A stretch of DNA of 45,047 nt from assembly GCA_002388665.1 (NCBI GenBank), contig DGMY01000005.1, positions 1 to 45,047 on the forward strand, in the 5' to 3' direction. Each line of letters starts with the position of its first letter. The stretch's first letter is position 1. Below the pieces are notes generated by a model, which was not told the origin of the DNA, made no database searches, and saw only the letters and a program-made list of their open reading frames with translations. Shown piece after piece: positions 24,237 through 33,341 of the stretch. Made by a program: the position numbers and the translations under genes. The DNA comes from Opitutia bacterium UBA4506 (lineage in GTDB: Bacteria > Verrucomicrobiota > Verrucomicrobiia > Opitutales > Puniceicoccaceae).

Positions 24237-24926
24237 TCACTTGATCTCATAGCTAAAGAGATCATCGCGACAATCGAGCACCCACTTCCCATTCTCATCC
24301 TTCACATCCATTTCCCAACGGACCAAGCCGACCCCTGGGCCCATAAAAAGGCGCTGCCGGTCGGAATCTTCCGGAGCATCACTGTATTGGGTCTCAAACT
24401 GATAGACAACCACCTCGAATTGGCCCGCAGCCACTTCGATCTTCCGATCCACCGCAATCACCTCGTACTCGCTTTCATCTGCATGGTATTTAAACCCGAC
24501 TTCGACTGGATAGGGTAAAGTTAATGAAAAATGCTCTAGTGACCCGGGAGGCGTTGCACCTTGTTCATTTTCCGAAAAATGATGGCTCCCCTCAGCGCTA
24601 TTGTACTCCCAAAAGTATGAGTATGCATCGGCATCCAAAGAAGCTCCTGACAGCCGCTCAAAAAGGGTTCGCCAATCCGTAACGAGCTCGACTCGATAAA
24701 TTTTCACTCCATCCAGCTCCTGCACCCCCACCACTCGCTCCTGAGCGGTCCCTCCAGAAACCATGGTATCTCCCTCAAAATAATAGCTCGAATACTCCCA
24801 GGTGCTTCCCAAGCTTCTGGGCTGAATTTCATCGGATTCCACCGAAGTAGCCGACTCATTCGCAGCGGCTACACCACAGGATATTAAAGCAACACAGAGA
24901 GCTAAAAAGAGTTTCATTAGAATCAT
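24237..24926 (-). CDS. Secreted protein of unknown function
   Basis: The 229-residue protein has a signal peptide (residues 1 to about 22; MKLFLALCVALISCGVAAA within it; ATG at 24917 is an alternative start). The mature part is acidic and beta-rich, with GSTWEYSSYYFEGDT and a later VAAGQFEVVVYQFETQY and FMGPGVGLVRWEMD. GPGVGLVR-type endings recur in periplasmic proteins of the DUF3108/TapB-like kind, but I cannot assign a family. It lies 21 bp upstream of nth on the same strand. Confidence 0.8.
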   Translation of the reverse strand: MILMKLFLALCVALISCGVAAANESATSVESDEIQPRSLGSTWEYSSYYFEGDTMVSGGTAQERVVGVQELDGVKIYRVELVTDWRTLFERLSGASLDADAYSYFWEYNSAEGSHHFSENEQGATPPGSLEHFSLTLPYPVEVGFKYHADESEYEVIAVDRKIEVAAGQFEVVVYQFETQYSDAPEDSDRQRLFMGPGVGLVRWEMDVKDENGKWVLDCRDDLFSYEIK

Positions 24927-25055
24927 ACATTGGTATGAGCTCCTTGGACTGGCAAGGCTACTGATGGTCGGTTTTCGGAGGTGAACGGATTGCCCGAATC
25001 CCGGGCTTTCAATGCCTGTCCGGATCGACTTCCTTCCTATCCCAACAAAACGTGG

Positions 25056-26006
25056 CTAGCCAAACAGCCTAGTACGAAGCCCTCTCCCCACCGCGAGCCC
25101 ATTCCAATCCGTCCCTCGCATTGGATGCGAGGACTTACCCCGTATTGGGCGAGAAGAATCTTTAGCCAATTCTCTCTCAACAAATTCCGCTGACCCGAGG
25201 ATAATTCCATCCGAAAAATATCGAACTCTACATCGTAAAATTGAACTCAGAGGCACGGTTCCCTTCTCTTTCTCAAGCACCCGGACTGCCTCTTCCCTCT
25301 CGAAAGCGGCCTTTCCTTCCCGGAATTCAGAGCCGACCCCGTAGAGAGTTTTACGATACCCCGCCAAGTCCCTTTCCACAACTGACAGAGCTCTCCGAGC
25401 CCTCCGACCACCCCCCATAGCCTCACCATATCCACAAAACCGGTAGTCTTTCGGATCTTCGATGATACCGGCCCGAACCGCATTTAGATCAATGTATGCT
25501 GCCACAGTCTTGAGAGCCCATCGATCTCCCTCGACCAAGACACTTTTGAATCGCTCGGACCAAAGCGCTCCGAACCGTTCCCGCGAACGGTTGAACCAAT
25601 GGGCAAAGCGCTGCTTTAAAGTCTTCATAAACCAGGAGACGTCATGCATCCGTGCGGTCAGTTCCTGCCGCAATCCCTTGCCCTCCAAGGTAGAGTTCGC
25701 CAAATGCCACTCGAGAACTTCCGCCCTCATAGGCTGCCAAGGCGTAGGCTCAGGATACAGTCGGCGAAAGCGGCGAACCAACTCGTCGTCCGACACCGGA
25801 ACCTCCTTTGCCGGCACTTCCACCAGCACGTGGAAATGATTCTTCATCACCGCATATGTAATCACCTGAATCCCCGAGAACTCAGCCACCTGCCATATCA
25901 TTTTTCGAAGAATCTCTCGCTCCCGGTCTCCAAATAAAGCCTCTCCGGCCACCGTCCTACTCATCAGGTGATAGTATGCCGTCTCTCCCAATACCTTGCG
26001 CCTCAT
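25056..26006 (-). CDS. RAYT-type Y1 (HUH) transposase, complete
   Basis: The 316-residue single-strand transposase begins at ATG 26006, matching the start of the fragment at window position 59; the upstream in-frame extension is rejected. It has the HUH histidines in MKNHFHVLVEVP and the catalytic-tyrosine helix AAYIDLNAVRAGI. RAYT proteins nick and join at REP hairpins. The C-terminal 100 residues are basic and variable. No open reading frame disruption is seen. Candidate substrates are the hairpin repeats at 40073-40103 and 44951-45047, not proven. Divergent from recQ, which starts about 85 bp away. Confidence 0.9.
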   Translation of the reverse strand: MRRKVLGETAYYHLMSRTVAGEALFGDREREILRKMIWQVAEFSGIQVITYAVMKNHFHVLVEVPAKEVPVSDDELVRRFRRLYPEPTPWQPMRAEVLEWHLANSTLEGKGLRQELTARMHDVSWFMKTLKQRFAHWFNRSRERFGALWSERFKSVLVEGDRWALKTVAAYIDLNAVRAGIIEDPKDYRFCGYGEAMGGGRRARRALSVVERDLAGYRKTLYGVGSEFREGKAAFEREEAVRVLEKEKGTVPLSSILRCRVRYFSDGIILGSAEFVERELAKDSSRPIRGKSSHPMRGTDWNGLAVGRGLRTRLFG

Positions 26007-26037
26007 ACCACCATTCCAGAGCAAAATCACGGTCCAG

Positions 26038-26058
26038 GTCAACTCTATTTTGTCTGAC
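26038..26058 (-). promoter_or_regulatory. Conserved transposase leader: TCAGACAAA then TTGAC
   Basis: On the minus strand TCAGACAAA starts at 26057 and TTGAC at 26042 (15 nt apart); the transposase ATG is 51 nt after the first T. All three spacings equal those upstream of the truncated copy at 1-59. TTTGTCTGACAAA is also nearly palindromic and overlaps the recQ promoter region. Confidence 0.55.
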
Positions 26059-26089
26059 AAATTAGAAAGAACTCTTCCGATTGAGAACA

Positions 26090-28306
26090 ATGTCTTTGAC
26101 CTTGGTGTGCTGGTATACAAATTTCCACTATACCTTGTCTAATTTATTCGCAGATACGTCCGCATCCCTTGATCTCGAGAACGAGTTGAAGAGGTATTTT
26201 GGATTTTCGAAGTTTCGCGGTCCTCAGGGGGCTATTGTTCGGGACATGCTGGCTGGGAAAGACTTGCTGGTGGTGCTGCCTACTGGCGGGGGGAAATCGC
26301 TTTGTTATCAGCTTCCTGCGCTGCTCTCCGAAGGGCTTACTATTGTGGTTTCGCCTTTGATTGCCCTGATGAAGGACCAGGTGGATGTTCTTCGGTCCCG
26401 GAAGGCTCCGGTGGCGGTCTTTCACAGTCTTCAGTCTAATGAGGAGAGGAGAGATACGCTGCAGTTCCTTCGGTCGGGAGGGTGCCGGTTGCTGTACGTG
26501 GCACCGGAGCGGTTTCGCGCGGCGGGGTTCTTAGAGAGTCTGCAGGGGCATCAGATTGATCGATTTGCGATTGATGAGGCGCATTGCCTTTCGCAGTGGG
26601 GGCATGACTTTCGTCCGGATTATCTTCGGCTAGGAGAAGCGATACGGGCCTTGGGGAATCCACCGGTAGCGGCGTTTACAGCCACCGCCACCCCGATCGT
26701 CCGAGATGATATTTCTGCAAATCTCGGGCTTCGGGATCCGGTGATTCGGGTCTCTGGATTTGCTCGGGACAATTTGGCATTTCGGGTTCGTCGGGTCTCT
26801 GGAGAGAAAGACAAGCTGGAAGCGGTCCGCGCCTTGGTGCGCCGATGGAAGACTGGCATAATTTATTGTGCGACACGCAAGAAAGTAGAGAAGGTATCGC
26901 AAGCTCTCTCGGAGCAAGGGGCATCCGTAATCTCATACCACGGAGGGATGGATGGGAATGCCCGAGAAAACGCCCAGAATCGGTTTATGGCCCGCGAATA
27001 CGACATCGCGGTGGCCACAAATGCATTTGGAATGGGGATTGATCGTGCCGACGTGCGCTTCGTCATCCACTATGAACTTCCGGGCAGTCCCGAAGCCTAC
27101 TATCAAGAAGCTGGTAGAGCGGGGCGGGATGGGGAGCCGGGGGAGTGTGAACTTCTGTACAACTACGCAGATCGGCGCACCCAAGAATTTTTTATTGAAG
27201 GGTCAAATCCTTCTGCGGCGCTGATCCGGACGATTTACAATTCTCTGCGCACACTTTCGGACGAGCGGCACGAACTCCGTTTAACAGTCGACGATCTAGT
27301 TGATCATCAATCTGAGCGGGTAAACCCGATGGCAGTTTCCACGGCATTGGGAATTCTCGCCCGCAGTGGATGGATCGAGCGGTTCGACATACCCGGTAGG
27401 CGGATGAAAGGTACCCGCCTATTGCGTCCCAAGCAGAGTGCAGCGGCCCTTCCATTGGACGACCAGGCCCTTCGCGAGAAACGGAGGCGAGACGATCAAA
27501 AACTGGAATCGATCATCTCCTTCTGCGAGCACTCTTCCGGATGCCGCCAAGACTGGATCCTGGACTATTTTGGAGAAGAGAGCCGACAGCGCTGTGGACG
27601 TTGCGACCACTGCACCTCCCGCGAGGATCCGGATCTTCGTGCACCGACTGCAGACGAGCAGCTTTTGGCCCGGCAGCTTTTGAGCGGCGTGGCCCGCATG
27701 AGCCGCCGGGCAGGCCCCCGCAGTTGGGAGGCGCGTTTCGGGAAATCCAAAATTTTGGATTCTCTGATCGGCGTATCTCCCACTGGTCCGACTGCGGAGT
27801 ACGTGGAGCAACTCTCGACCTTTGGGCTGCTCGCCGACGAACCGAAGAAGCGCTTGCAGGCAGTCTTCCGCGAGTTGGAAAAACGCCACTATTTGACCAC
27901 TGATCGCTCGGAAGGATTCCCGCTGCTAGGCATCAGCGATCGAGGCGTCAACGTACTCCTAGACGGCCAGACATGCCATCTGGACTGGGATTCCATTCCC
28001 GGCAAAAAGGTGGTGCGACAGCGGCGGCAAAAAAAATCTGATTCCTCCGCGGATACACCCGCATTGACAGGTGACGACCAAAAGCTCTTCGAACGGCTCC
28101 GCGAACTTCGGCGAGAAGTCGCCGCTGAACGGGGAGTCCCGGCTTTCACAATTTTTCACGATCAAACCTTGGCGGAATTGGCCGAGGAGAGACCGAACTC
28201 CATCGATTCAGCGCTTCAGATCAAAGGAATCGGCCCGGCAAAAGTGAAAAAGGAGCTCCCGCTATTTCTGGAAACGATTCGGGGTTGGTCTGAAAATCGG
28301 ACCTAG
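26090..28306 (+). CDS. recQ: ATP-dependent DNA helicase RecQ
   Basis: The 738-residue helicase has Walker A (LPTGGGKSLCYQLP), DEAHCLSQWGHDFRPDY, FTATATP, FGMGIDRADVRFV and the arginine-finger region YYQEAGRAGRDGEPGEC. The RQC zinc cysteines are present in CEHSSGCRQDW and QRCGRCDHC, and an HRDC domain ends the chain (IKGIGPAKVKKELP). It unwinds DNA during recombination repair. The first 45 residues before LKRYFGFSKFRG are unusual; ATG 26090 is chosen but a later TTG (26135) is possible. Codon choice in the first third favours G/T-ending codons, unlike the 3' end and neighbours. Confidence 0.95.
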   Translation: MSLTLVCWYTNFHYTLSNLFADTSASLDLENELKRYFGFSKFRGPQGAIVRDMLAGKDLLVVLPTGGGKSLCYQLPALLSEGLTIVVSPLIALMKDQVDVLRSRKAPVAVFHSLQSNEERRDTLQFLRSGGCRLLYVAPERFRAAGFLESLQGHQIDRFAIDEAHCLSQWGHDFRPDYLRLGEAIRALGNPPVAAFTATATPIVRDDISANLGLRDPVIRVSGFARDNLAFRVRRVSGEKDKLEAVRALVRRWKTGIIYCATRKKVEKVSQALSEQGASVISYHGGMDGNARENAQNRFMAREYDIAVATNAFGMGIDRADVRFVIHYELPGSPEAYYQEAGRAGRDGEPGECELLYNYADRRTQEFFIEGSNPSAALIRTIYNSLRTLSDERHELRLTVDDLVDHQSERVNPMAVSTALGILARSGWIERFDIPGRRMKGTRLLRPKQSAAALPLDDQALREKRRRDDQKLESIISFCEHSSGCRQDWILDYFGEESRQRCGRCDHCTSREDPDLRAPTADEQLLARQLLSGVARMSRRAGPRSWEARFGKSKILDSLIGVSPTGPTAEYVEQLSTFGLLADEPKKRLQAVFRELEKRHYLTTDRSEGFPLLGISDRGVNVLLDGQTCHLDWDSIPGKKVVRQRRQKKSDSSADTPALTGDDQKLFERLRELRREVAAERGVPAFTIFHDQTLAELAEERPNSIDSALQIKGIGPAKVKKELPLFLETIRGWSENRT

Positions 28307-28316
28307 ATTCGAGCCT

Positions 28317-29933
28317 TCAACGGGCCCATGGTGGAATCTCACCAAGGACGATTCCAAAGATCGGGACGAACAAGAGATAGAGTGCCAGCGGGATCAGGAA
28401 CAACCCGATGACATTCAACCCGAAACCGCTGCGAGCCATCTGAGGAATGGTCACATGACCGGATCCAAAGACAATCGCATTGGGCGGCGTCGCCACCGGC
28501 AACATAAAGGCGCAGGAGGCGGCAAGTGCTGCAGGAGCGAGTAAGAGCATAGGATTTTCTCCCAGACCAATCGCTGTACCGGCCAGGACAGGCATCAACA
28601 TCGCTGCCGTGGCAGTGTTCGAAGTCAACTCCGTGAGGAAGACAACGAGAATGGTGACGCCCACCACAATAAACAGCATGGGCAGGCCTTCCAAAACCTT
28701 GACCTGATCGACCACCCACACGGCTAAGCCCGAAGCTTCAAATCCTTTAGCGAGGGCTAATCCACCTCCGAAAAGAACCAATACCCCCCACGGCAACTTG
28801 GCAGCCCATTCCCAATTCATCACGAATAGGCGCTTTCGCAGATTGAGCGGAATCAGGAAAAGGATAATCGCACCAGCAATCGCAATGGTGGAATCTTTGA
28901 CAAATGAAGGTTCGGGAAAGAAGGAGGCAATCGTTGGTCGAAAAATCCACGCCAGACCCGTGAGGCAAAATACAAGCGCAGTCCATTTCTCACCCGCGGA
29001 CATGCTGCCCATCTGCCGCAATTCATTATTCACAATTTTATCCGCATCCTTGATCTCGAGCGCCTTCATGGGGTTGGCGACACGGGTGAGCCACAACCAG
29101 CACAGTGGCAGGAAGATCGCGGTGAACGGAATGCCGACCATTAGCCACTGCGCAAAAGTGATTTCGTAACCGAAGGAGCTGGAAAGATAGGAGGCCAAGA
29201 CCGTATTGGGAGGTGTCCCGATCAAAGTCGCCATGCCCCCGATCGAAGCAGAATAGGCGATCCCCAGCATTAGGTTTAGAAACAACGGTTTCGCCAGAGC
29301 GGAATCCAGGCCGGAACGCTCCATATCTGACGTCACCTGAAGAGTTACCGCCAAGCCAATCGGCATCATCATCACCGCGGTTGCAGTATTGGAAACGAAA
29401 GCTGACAAGATCGCGGTAGCCAACATGAACCCGAGAACCAATCGCCCCGCAGAGAATCCGGTGACCCGGATGATATGGAGAGCAATCCTACGGTGCAGAT
29501 CCCATCGCTGCATGGCTAAAGCGATCACGAAGCCACCAAAGAACAGATAGATCAGATGATTTCCATACGCTACCGTTGTATTGGGTGCCGAGAGGATACC
29601 GAGCGTCGGAAACAGGACAATGGGCAACAAACTGGTCGCCGGAATGGGAATCGCTTCACTGATCCACCAAATCGCCATCAAGCTGGCGACAGCCGCCATC
29701 CGCCACCCCTCGATTGGCAAACCCTCAGGCGCGGGAAGACACAATAAAATGACGAAAACGATGGGGCCAGCGGCAAGACCTACCCGCTGACGCATACCAA
29801 ATTCACGCGAATGATCATCCGGAGCCCGGTTGGGGTCTTTTTGCACGCGGTAGTGCTCATCGGACGGCGCAGATTCTAAAACGCCGGGAAGATCATCATC
29901 CCGGCCCGGATCTCTACTAGTGTTCTGGGGCAA
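28317..29933 (-). CDS. Divalent anion:sodium symporter, DASS/SLC13 family
   Basis: The protein (538 aa from a TTG at 29933; 492 aa from ATG 29795) has about eleven membrane segments and both family SNT motifs, SNTATAVMMMP and SNTATAAMLMP, that bind sodium and carboxylate/sulphate. Family substrates are C4-dicarboxylates, citrate or sulphate; which one is not readable. The N-terminal 46 residues are hydrophilic and poorly supported as coding, so the ATG may be the true start. It ends 10 bp from recQ's stop, convergent. Confidence 0.9.
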   Translation of the reverse strand: MPQNTSRDPGRDDDLPGVLESAPSDEHYRVQKDPNRAPDDHSREFGMRQRVGLAAGPIVFVILLCLPAPEGLPIEGWRMAAVASLMAIWWISEAIPIPATSLLPIVLFPTLGILSAPNTTVAYGNHLIYLFFGGFVIALAMQRWDLHRRIALHIIRVTGFSAGRLVLGFMLATAILSAFVSNTATAVMMMPIGLAVTLQVTSDMERSGLDSALAKPLFLNLMLGIAYSASIGGMATLIGTPPNTVLASYLSSSFGYEITFAQWLMVGIPFTAIFLPLCWLWLTRVANPMKALEIKDADKIVNNELRQMGSMSAGEKWTALVFCLTGLAWIFRPTIASFFPEPSFVKDSTIAIAGAIILFLIPLNLRKRLFVMNWEWAAKLPWGVLVLFGGGLALAKGFEASGLAVWVVDQVKVLEGLPMLFIVVGVTILVVFLTELTSNTATAAMLMPVLAGTAIGLGENPMLLLAPAALAASCAFMLPVATPPNAIVFGSGHVTIPQMARSGFGLNVIGLFLIPLALYLLFVPIFGIVLGEIPPWAR

Positions 29934-29963
29934 AACTGTAAGGGGTTTGGTGAAGGGCGGTAA

Positions 29964-30263
29964 TCAAACCGATTTGGGATCGATTTCCTGAGGCCCCTGA
30001 CCTGGGTTTGACTTGAAATATCGACCGGTCGACCGGTCCCGTTCATAGCGAGTAAATCCAGACTGGGCGAGATGACCTGGTTCAAGCTTCTGCTTCCAGT
30101 CGGCATAAGTCGTATTCACCCCCGGAGGAGTGAATATCTTCCTCATCTTTTCGCCGGTAATGGGATGGGTTTGAAGAGGGTCGGCTCCGAAAGCCTGTTC
30201 AGCCTCATAGACCTCGATGACCTTTCCCTCGTCATCCAAGACCTCGTAGGTGTAGATCGGCAT
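29964..30263 (-). CDS. FmdB-like small protein lacking zinc cysteines
   Basis: The 99-residue protein begins MPIYTYEVLDDEGKVIEVYE and continues HPITGEKMRKIFTPPGVNT, matching the layout of FmdB zinc-ribbon proteins (MPIYEYxC...CP-CGGxxR). The four cysteines expected there are all absent, so it should be a metal-free variant. The C-terminal half is charged and glycine-containing with no motif. It follows the coiled-coil gene by 10 bp, probably in one transcript. Confidence 0.78.
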   Translation of the reverse strand: MPIYTYEVLDDEGKVIEVYEAEQAFGADPLQTHPITGEKMRKIFTPPGVNTTYADWKQKLEPGHLAQSGFTRYERDRSTGRYFKSNPGQGPQEIDPKSV

Positions 30264-30273
30264 CTAGAACTCC

Positions 30274-30558
30274 TCAGAGCGATTCCTGACGAACCTGCTC
30301 TTTTTTCCCTTCACACTCTTCCTCGAGCATTCGCTTCTCATCGCGAAGTTCTCGTTCCAGTTCTTCCACCTCATTGAGTTGGCCGCTTGCTTGGGCCACT
30401 GCAATCTTCCCCTGAAGAAACACCTCGCGCTCGGCGATCTTCGCGCGAAAGCGCTGGTTAATTTCGTCGAGACGCTCTTTCTGCTCGGAGGACAGAGAAC
30501 CGGAAGAAGGATCCTCCTTCTCCAGACGCTCCATTGCCAATTCGTATGCACTCTTCAT
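30274..30558 (-). CDS. Coiled-coil protein of unknown function, Opitutae-type
   Basis: The ATG at 30558 gives 94 residues starting MKSAYELAMERLEKEDP. Most of the chain is a heptad-rich charged helix (LSSEQKERLDEINQRFRAKIAERE through LERELRDEKRMLEEE). I associate similar proteins with Opitutae genomes, without function. An upstream extension to 30600 is not favoured. It probably forms an operon with the FmdB-like gene. Confidence 0.8.
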   Translation of the reverse strand: MKSAYELAMERLEKEDPSSGSLSSEQKERLDEINQRFRAKIAEREVFLQGKIAVAQASGQLNEVEELERELRDEKRMLEEECEGKKEQVRQESL

Positions 30559-30622
30559 GCACCCGAAGCTAGGAGCTGCTCCGCCACTCATCAACAGCAA
30601 AGCAATCCTCCGCTACTGCCAT

Positions 30623-30641
30623 CGCGGGAATGACTCCCGCG
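30623..30641. repeat. Perfect hairpin CGCGGGA-ATGAC-TCCCGCG
   Basis: A 7-bp GC-rich perfect stem with 5-nt loop lies between the Pmp3-like gene's stop (30670) and the next gene's start (30558). On the minus strand it could be a terminator, but no T-tract follows; a REP-like element is the alternative. Confidence 0.45.
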
Positions 30642-30669
30642 GGCAGCCGGAGAATTCAAAAACCGAACC

Positions 30670-30828
30670 TTACTTCCTAACAATCACCCAAATCGCGTGG
30701 ATAACGCCGGGAATGTAGCCCAACAGCGTTAGGATTATATTGATCCAGAATTGGAGTCCGATTCCCACCTGCAGAAACACACCGAGGGGGGGAAGGAGAA
30801 TAGAGAGAATAATTCGTAGTACATCCAT
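30670..30828 (-). CDS. Pmp3/YqaE-family small membrane protein, 52 aa
   Basis: The 52-residue protein is two hydrophobic helices typical of Pmp3/YqaE: LRIILSILLPPLGVFLQVG then FWINIILTLLGYIPGVIHAIW, ending VIVRK. The family (UPF0057) has LPPLGVF and LGYIPGxIHAxW as its hallmarks. These proteins modulate membrane potential and salt or cold tolerance in plants and yeast; the bacterial role is unclear. It is too short for usual ORF thresholds. Confidence 0.92.
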   Translation of the reverse strand: MDVLRIILSILLPPLGVFLQVGIGLQFWINIILTLLGYIPGVIHAIWVIVRK

Positions 30829-30938
30829 GACAATTGATCGCTGATTATTGATTGGTATTTATTTACTGAACGGCCGGTGCCGAACTTGATCACAGACCTA
30901 TGATCCAATACTCGGGAAAGAGACGCGAAGCACAAAGG

Positions 30939-30948
30939 GTCAGACAAA
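30939..30948 (-). repeat. GTCAGACAAA intergenic motif copy
   Basis: An exact reverse-complement copy of TTTGTCTGAC, 68 nt upstream of the Nif3-like gene start. It has no transposase fragment next to it. Confidence 0.4.
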
Positions 30949-31015
30949 AGTAGGAGACTTGGACCGGTGCACCTCTCGTCTTGTCAACGCGGTCTAAACG
31001 TGCAAATTTCCGAGG

Positions 31016-31771
31016 ATGGTCGAGCTTCAGAAGATTGTCTCATTTTGTGATCGCCGCACCCGTCGGGCCGACATCTGCGATTTCCCACCGGCCCACAACG
31101 GGCTTCAGATAGAGAACAACGGGCTCGTCACAAAGATCGGCGCGGCAGTCGATGCCGGAGAGAAGCCCTTTCAACTCGCGGCCGACAAAGGAATCGACTT
31201 TCTGATCGTACACCATGGTCTCTACTGGGTTCCACCAGTTCCCCTCACTGGAGCCGCCTACCGAAAGACCCGCACTGCCATCGAGCGCAACCTTGCGGTG
31301 TATGGAAGCCACCTGCCCCTCGACTGCCACCCGGAGATCGGCAACAACGCTCTTCTGGCCAAATCGCTGGACCTGACCCGGGTTGATACCTTCCTGCCCT
31401 ACGAAGGGACAAATATCGGCCTCATCACCACAGCTCCACCGACTCGCGACGAGCTCAAGTACCGACTCGAGCGCATTTTTCCGGGCGGAGTCGTCTCCAT
31501 CGAAGAAGGATCTGAACGACCCCAGAAAATTGCCATTCTGACCGGAAGCGGTTCGAGTGCGGTCGAGCACCTTGCCTCGATCGGAGTGGATACGCTGATC
31601 ACCGGAGAGCTGAAGCAGCACTTTTACAACGTCGCACAAGAGCAGCGCTTGAATTTGTTTACTTGTGGCCACTACCGCACCGAGACATTCGGAGTCCGTG
31701 CATTGGCTGAAGAGACCGCCAAATACTTTGACCTTCCCTGCGAGTTCGTGGCCACGGATTGCCCGCTATAG
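31016..31771 (+). CDS. Nif3-like dinuclear metal centre protein
   Basis: The 251-residue protein belongs to the Nif3/YqfO/YbgI family: a metal-binding FLIVHHGLYW near residue 65, YGSHLPLDCHPEIGNN near 100, and GELKQHFYNVAQEQ with CGHYRTETFGV near the end carrying further His/Glu ligands. It lacks the ~100-residue insert of the long YqfO form. The biochemical role is unsettled. Its stop is about 90 bp before aroQ on the same strand. Confidence 0.9.
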   Translation: MVELQKIVSFCDRRTRRADICDFPPAHNGLQIENNGLVTKIGAAVDAGEKPFQLAADKGIDFLIVHHGLYWVPPVPLTGAAYRKTRTAIERNLAVYGSHLPLDCHPEIGNNALLAKSLDLTRVDTFLPYEGTNIGLITTAPPTRDELKYRLERIFPGGVVSIEEGSERPQKIAILTGSGSSAVEHLASIGVDTLITGELKQHFYNVAQEQRLNLFTCGHYRTETFGVRALAEETAKYFDLPCEFVATDCPL

Positions 31772-31860
31772 GGACGCGAGTCGAACCGTTCACCCGCCGC
31801 ATAAGTTGCGCCCAAAATTCCCCTCGTCACCTCCACCAGAACCGAACAACATCATCAATC

Positions 31861-32310
31861 ATGGCACCCTCACATCCCATCGGTCTATTGAACGGTCCCA
31901 ACCTCGGACGCCTGGGACTGCGCGAACCTGATATCTACGGGGCCGAAACACTCGCCGATATCGAGAACACCTTCCGCAATGAAGCCAAAAACCTCGGCAT
32001 CGTGGTCGATTGTTTTCAATCCAACCACGAAGGGGAGCTGATCGACAAAATCGAGAAATGGACCGACGACCATTTTGCTGGAGTCATCATCAATCCGGGC
32101 GGATTTACCCACACCAGCGTAGCGCTCCGCGACGCCATCTCTTCGAGTCAAATTCCGTTCATTGAAGTACACCTGTCGAACGTGCACCAACGGGAAGAAT
32201 TTCGCCACAGGTCTCTCACTGCAGGAGTGTGTCAAGCAGTCATCGCGGGAATGGGGCCGATGGGCTACTACGCAGCACTACGTCATTTCGCAGCGAAGCT
32301 GCACCAATAG
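31861..32310 (+). CDS. aroQ: Type II 3-dehydroquinate dehydratase
   Basis: The 149-residue enzyme of the shikimate pathway starts at ATG 31861 (an upstream in-frame extension overlaps the preceding gene and is rejected). It has LLNGPNLGRLGLREPDIYG with the catalytic Tyr/Arg loop, FQSNHEGELIDKI, NPGGFTHTSVALRDAI with the catalytic His, and EVHLSNVHQREEFRHRS. The length is typical. It dehydrates dehydroquinate in aromatic amino-acid synthesis. Confidence 0.96.
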   Translation: MAPSHPIGLLNGPNLGRLGLREPDIYGAETLADIENTFRNEAKNLGIVVDCFQSNHEGELIDKIEKWTDDHFAGVIINPGGFTHTSVALRDAISSSQIPFIEVHLSNVHQREEFRHRSLTAGVCQAVIAGMGPMGYYAALRHFAAKLHQ

Positions 32311-32330
32311 ACCTGGCCGACCCTCCTGAC

Positions 32331-33341
32331 CTACTCATTTTGCCCAAACCACTTGGGCAAACGGGAAGCCAACAAGCTGCCCACCGTGAGCTGAAGAGGA
32401 TGATAGAGCATCAATGGCAGCAGGATTAACCCCATCGGAGGCAAATTGCCGGCCTCGGAAGCGGTAAGAAAGAAGGCAGTCGCCATGGGGGCGCCCGTCG
32501 CGAGACCCTTCTGAGTCGCGCAAAAGTATCCTGCGATCCGCTGCCCGGGGTTGAGGCCCGCCCAAGACGAAACGGGGATATACAGCAGCGAGAAGAGGAT
32601 AAAATAGAGAAGGACTCCCACGCACGTCCACATCAGTCGCAATCCGCTAAACTGATTCCAATCACCGCTTGCAGCGCTGCCTGCAAACAGGATCCAGACA
32701 ATACCCACGATCAAGGCTTGGCTGACGAGCCCGACTCGTTTCTTCACCCAGTTGACACCCTTGGGAAGGATCATGCGAAACACCTGCCCGATCGCCATGG
32801 GGAGGGCGATGAGCTGCGCCACTCGCGACAGGGCCTCGGCCAGCGAAAGATGGACCCCTTCGCCGCCGGCCTTCATCCAAAACACGACCCCGAAAGGGAC
32901 CATAAAAATCCCGACCAAATTGGAGAGGGTTACACCAAATAAACCCGCGGCTGAATCGCCTCGTGCAGCAACCGCCAGTGCGACGGCCGACGAAATCGTG
33001 GTCGGCAAAATCCCCAAATAGAGAAACCCAAGCACCGAACTGGGATCAACAGGGCTCCAAGGAGCGGCAAAAAGAAGCCAAGCCAATGATGGGGCCAGAA
33101 CGAAATTAAAAATGAGGACGACCGAATGGAAGCGCCACAGGAGAATGCCCCTCGCCAATTCACGCACCGGCAGGATCATCCCCTGGAGGAAAAAGATCAC
33201 GAATACAGCTATTTTAACGACCGCATCCGGATTCCAAAAACCACTTGATTTGCCAACTCCCGGAAAGAGAAACGCGGCACCTACCGCCACAAAAATCAAG
33301 ATCGGGAACCAATTCTTACCCCACCATATTCTCACGTGCAC
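32331..33341 (-). CDS. SBF-like (bile acid:sodium symporter superfamily) transporter
   Basis: The 336-residue protein has about ten hydrophobic helices and resembles the SBF-like/SLC10A7 branch: FFLQGMILPVREL near residue 50, ILPTTISSAVAL near 110, and GYFCATQKGLATGAPMA near 280. The substrate is unknown. Its GTG start overlaps the end of add: GTG 33341 overlaps by 10 nt, and GTG 33335 would give a GTGA overlap. Add upstream suggests co-transcription with a nucleoside-processing gene. Confidence 0.88.
   Translation of the reverse strand: MHVRIWWGKNWFPILIFVAVGAAFLFPGVGKSSGFWNPDAVVKIAVFVIFFLQGMILPVRELARGILLWRFHSVVLIFNFVLAPSLAWLLFAAPWSPVDPSSVLGFLYLGILPTTISSAVALAVAARGDSAAGLFGVTLSNLVGIFMVPFGVVFWMKAGGEGVHLSLAEALSRVAQLIALPMAIGQVFRMILPKGVNWVKKRVGLVSQALIVGIVWILFAGSAASGDWNQFSGLRLMWTCVGVLLYFILFSLLYIPVSSWAGLNPGQRIAGYFCATQKGLATGAPMATAFFLTASEAGNLPPMGLILLPLMLYHPLQLTVGSLLASRLPKWFGQNE

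Noticed and set aside
25056..28306. Transposase plus RecQ as a defence island
   Set aside because: RecQ is an ordinary housekeeping form with RQC and HRDC domains; the neighbour is a RAYT transposase; no other defence gene is present.
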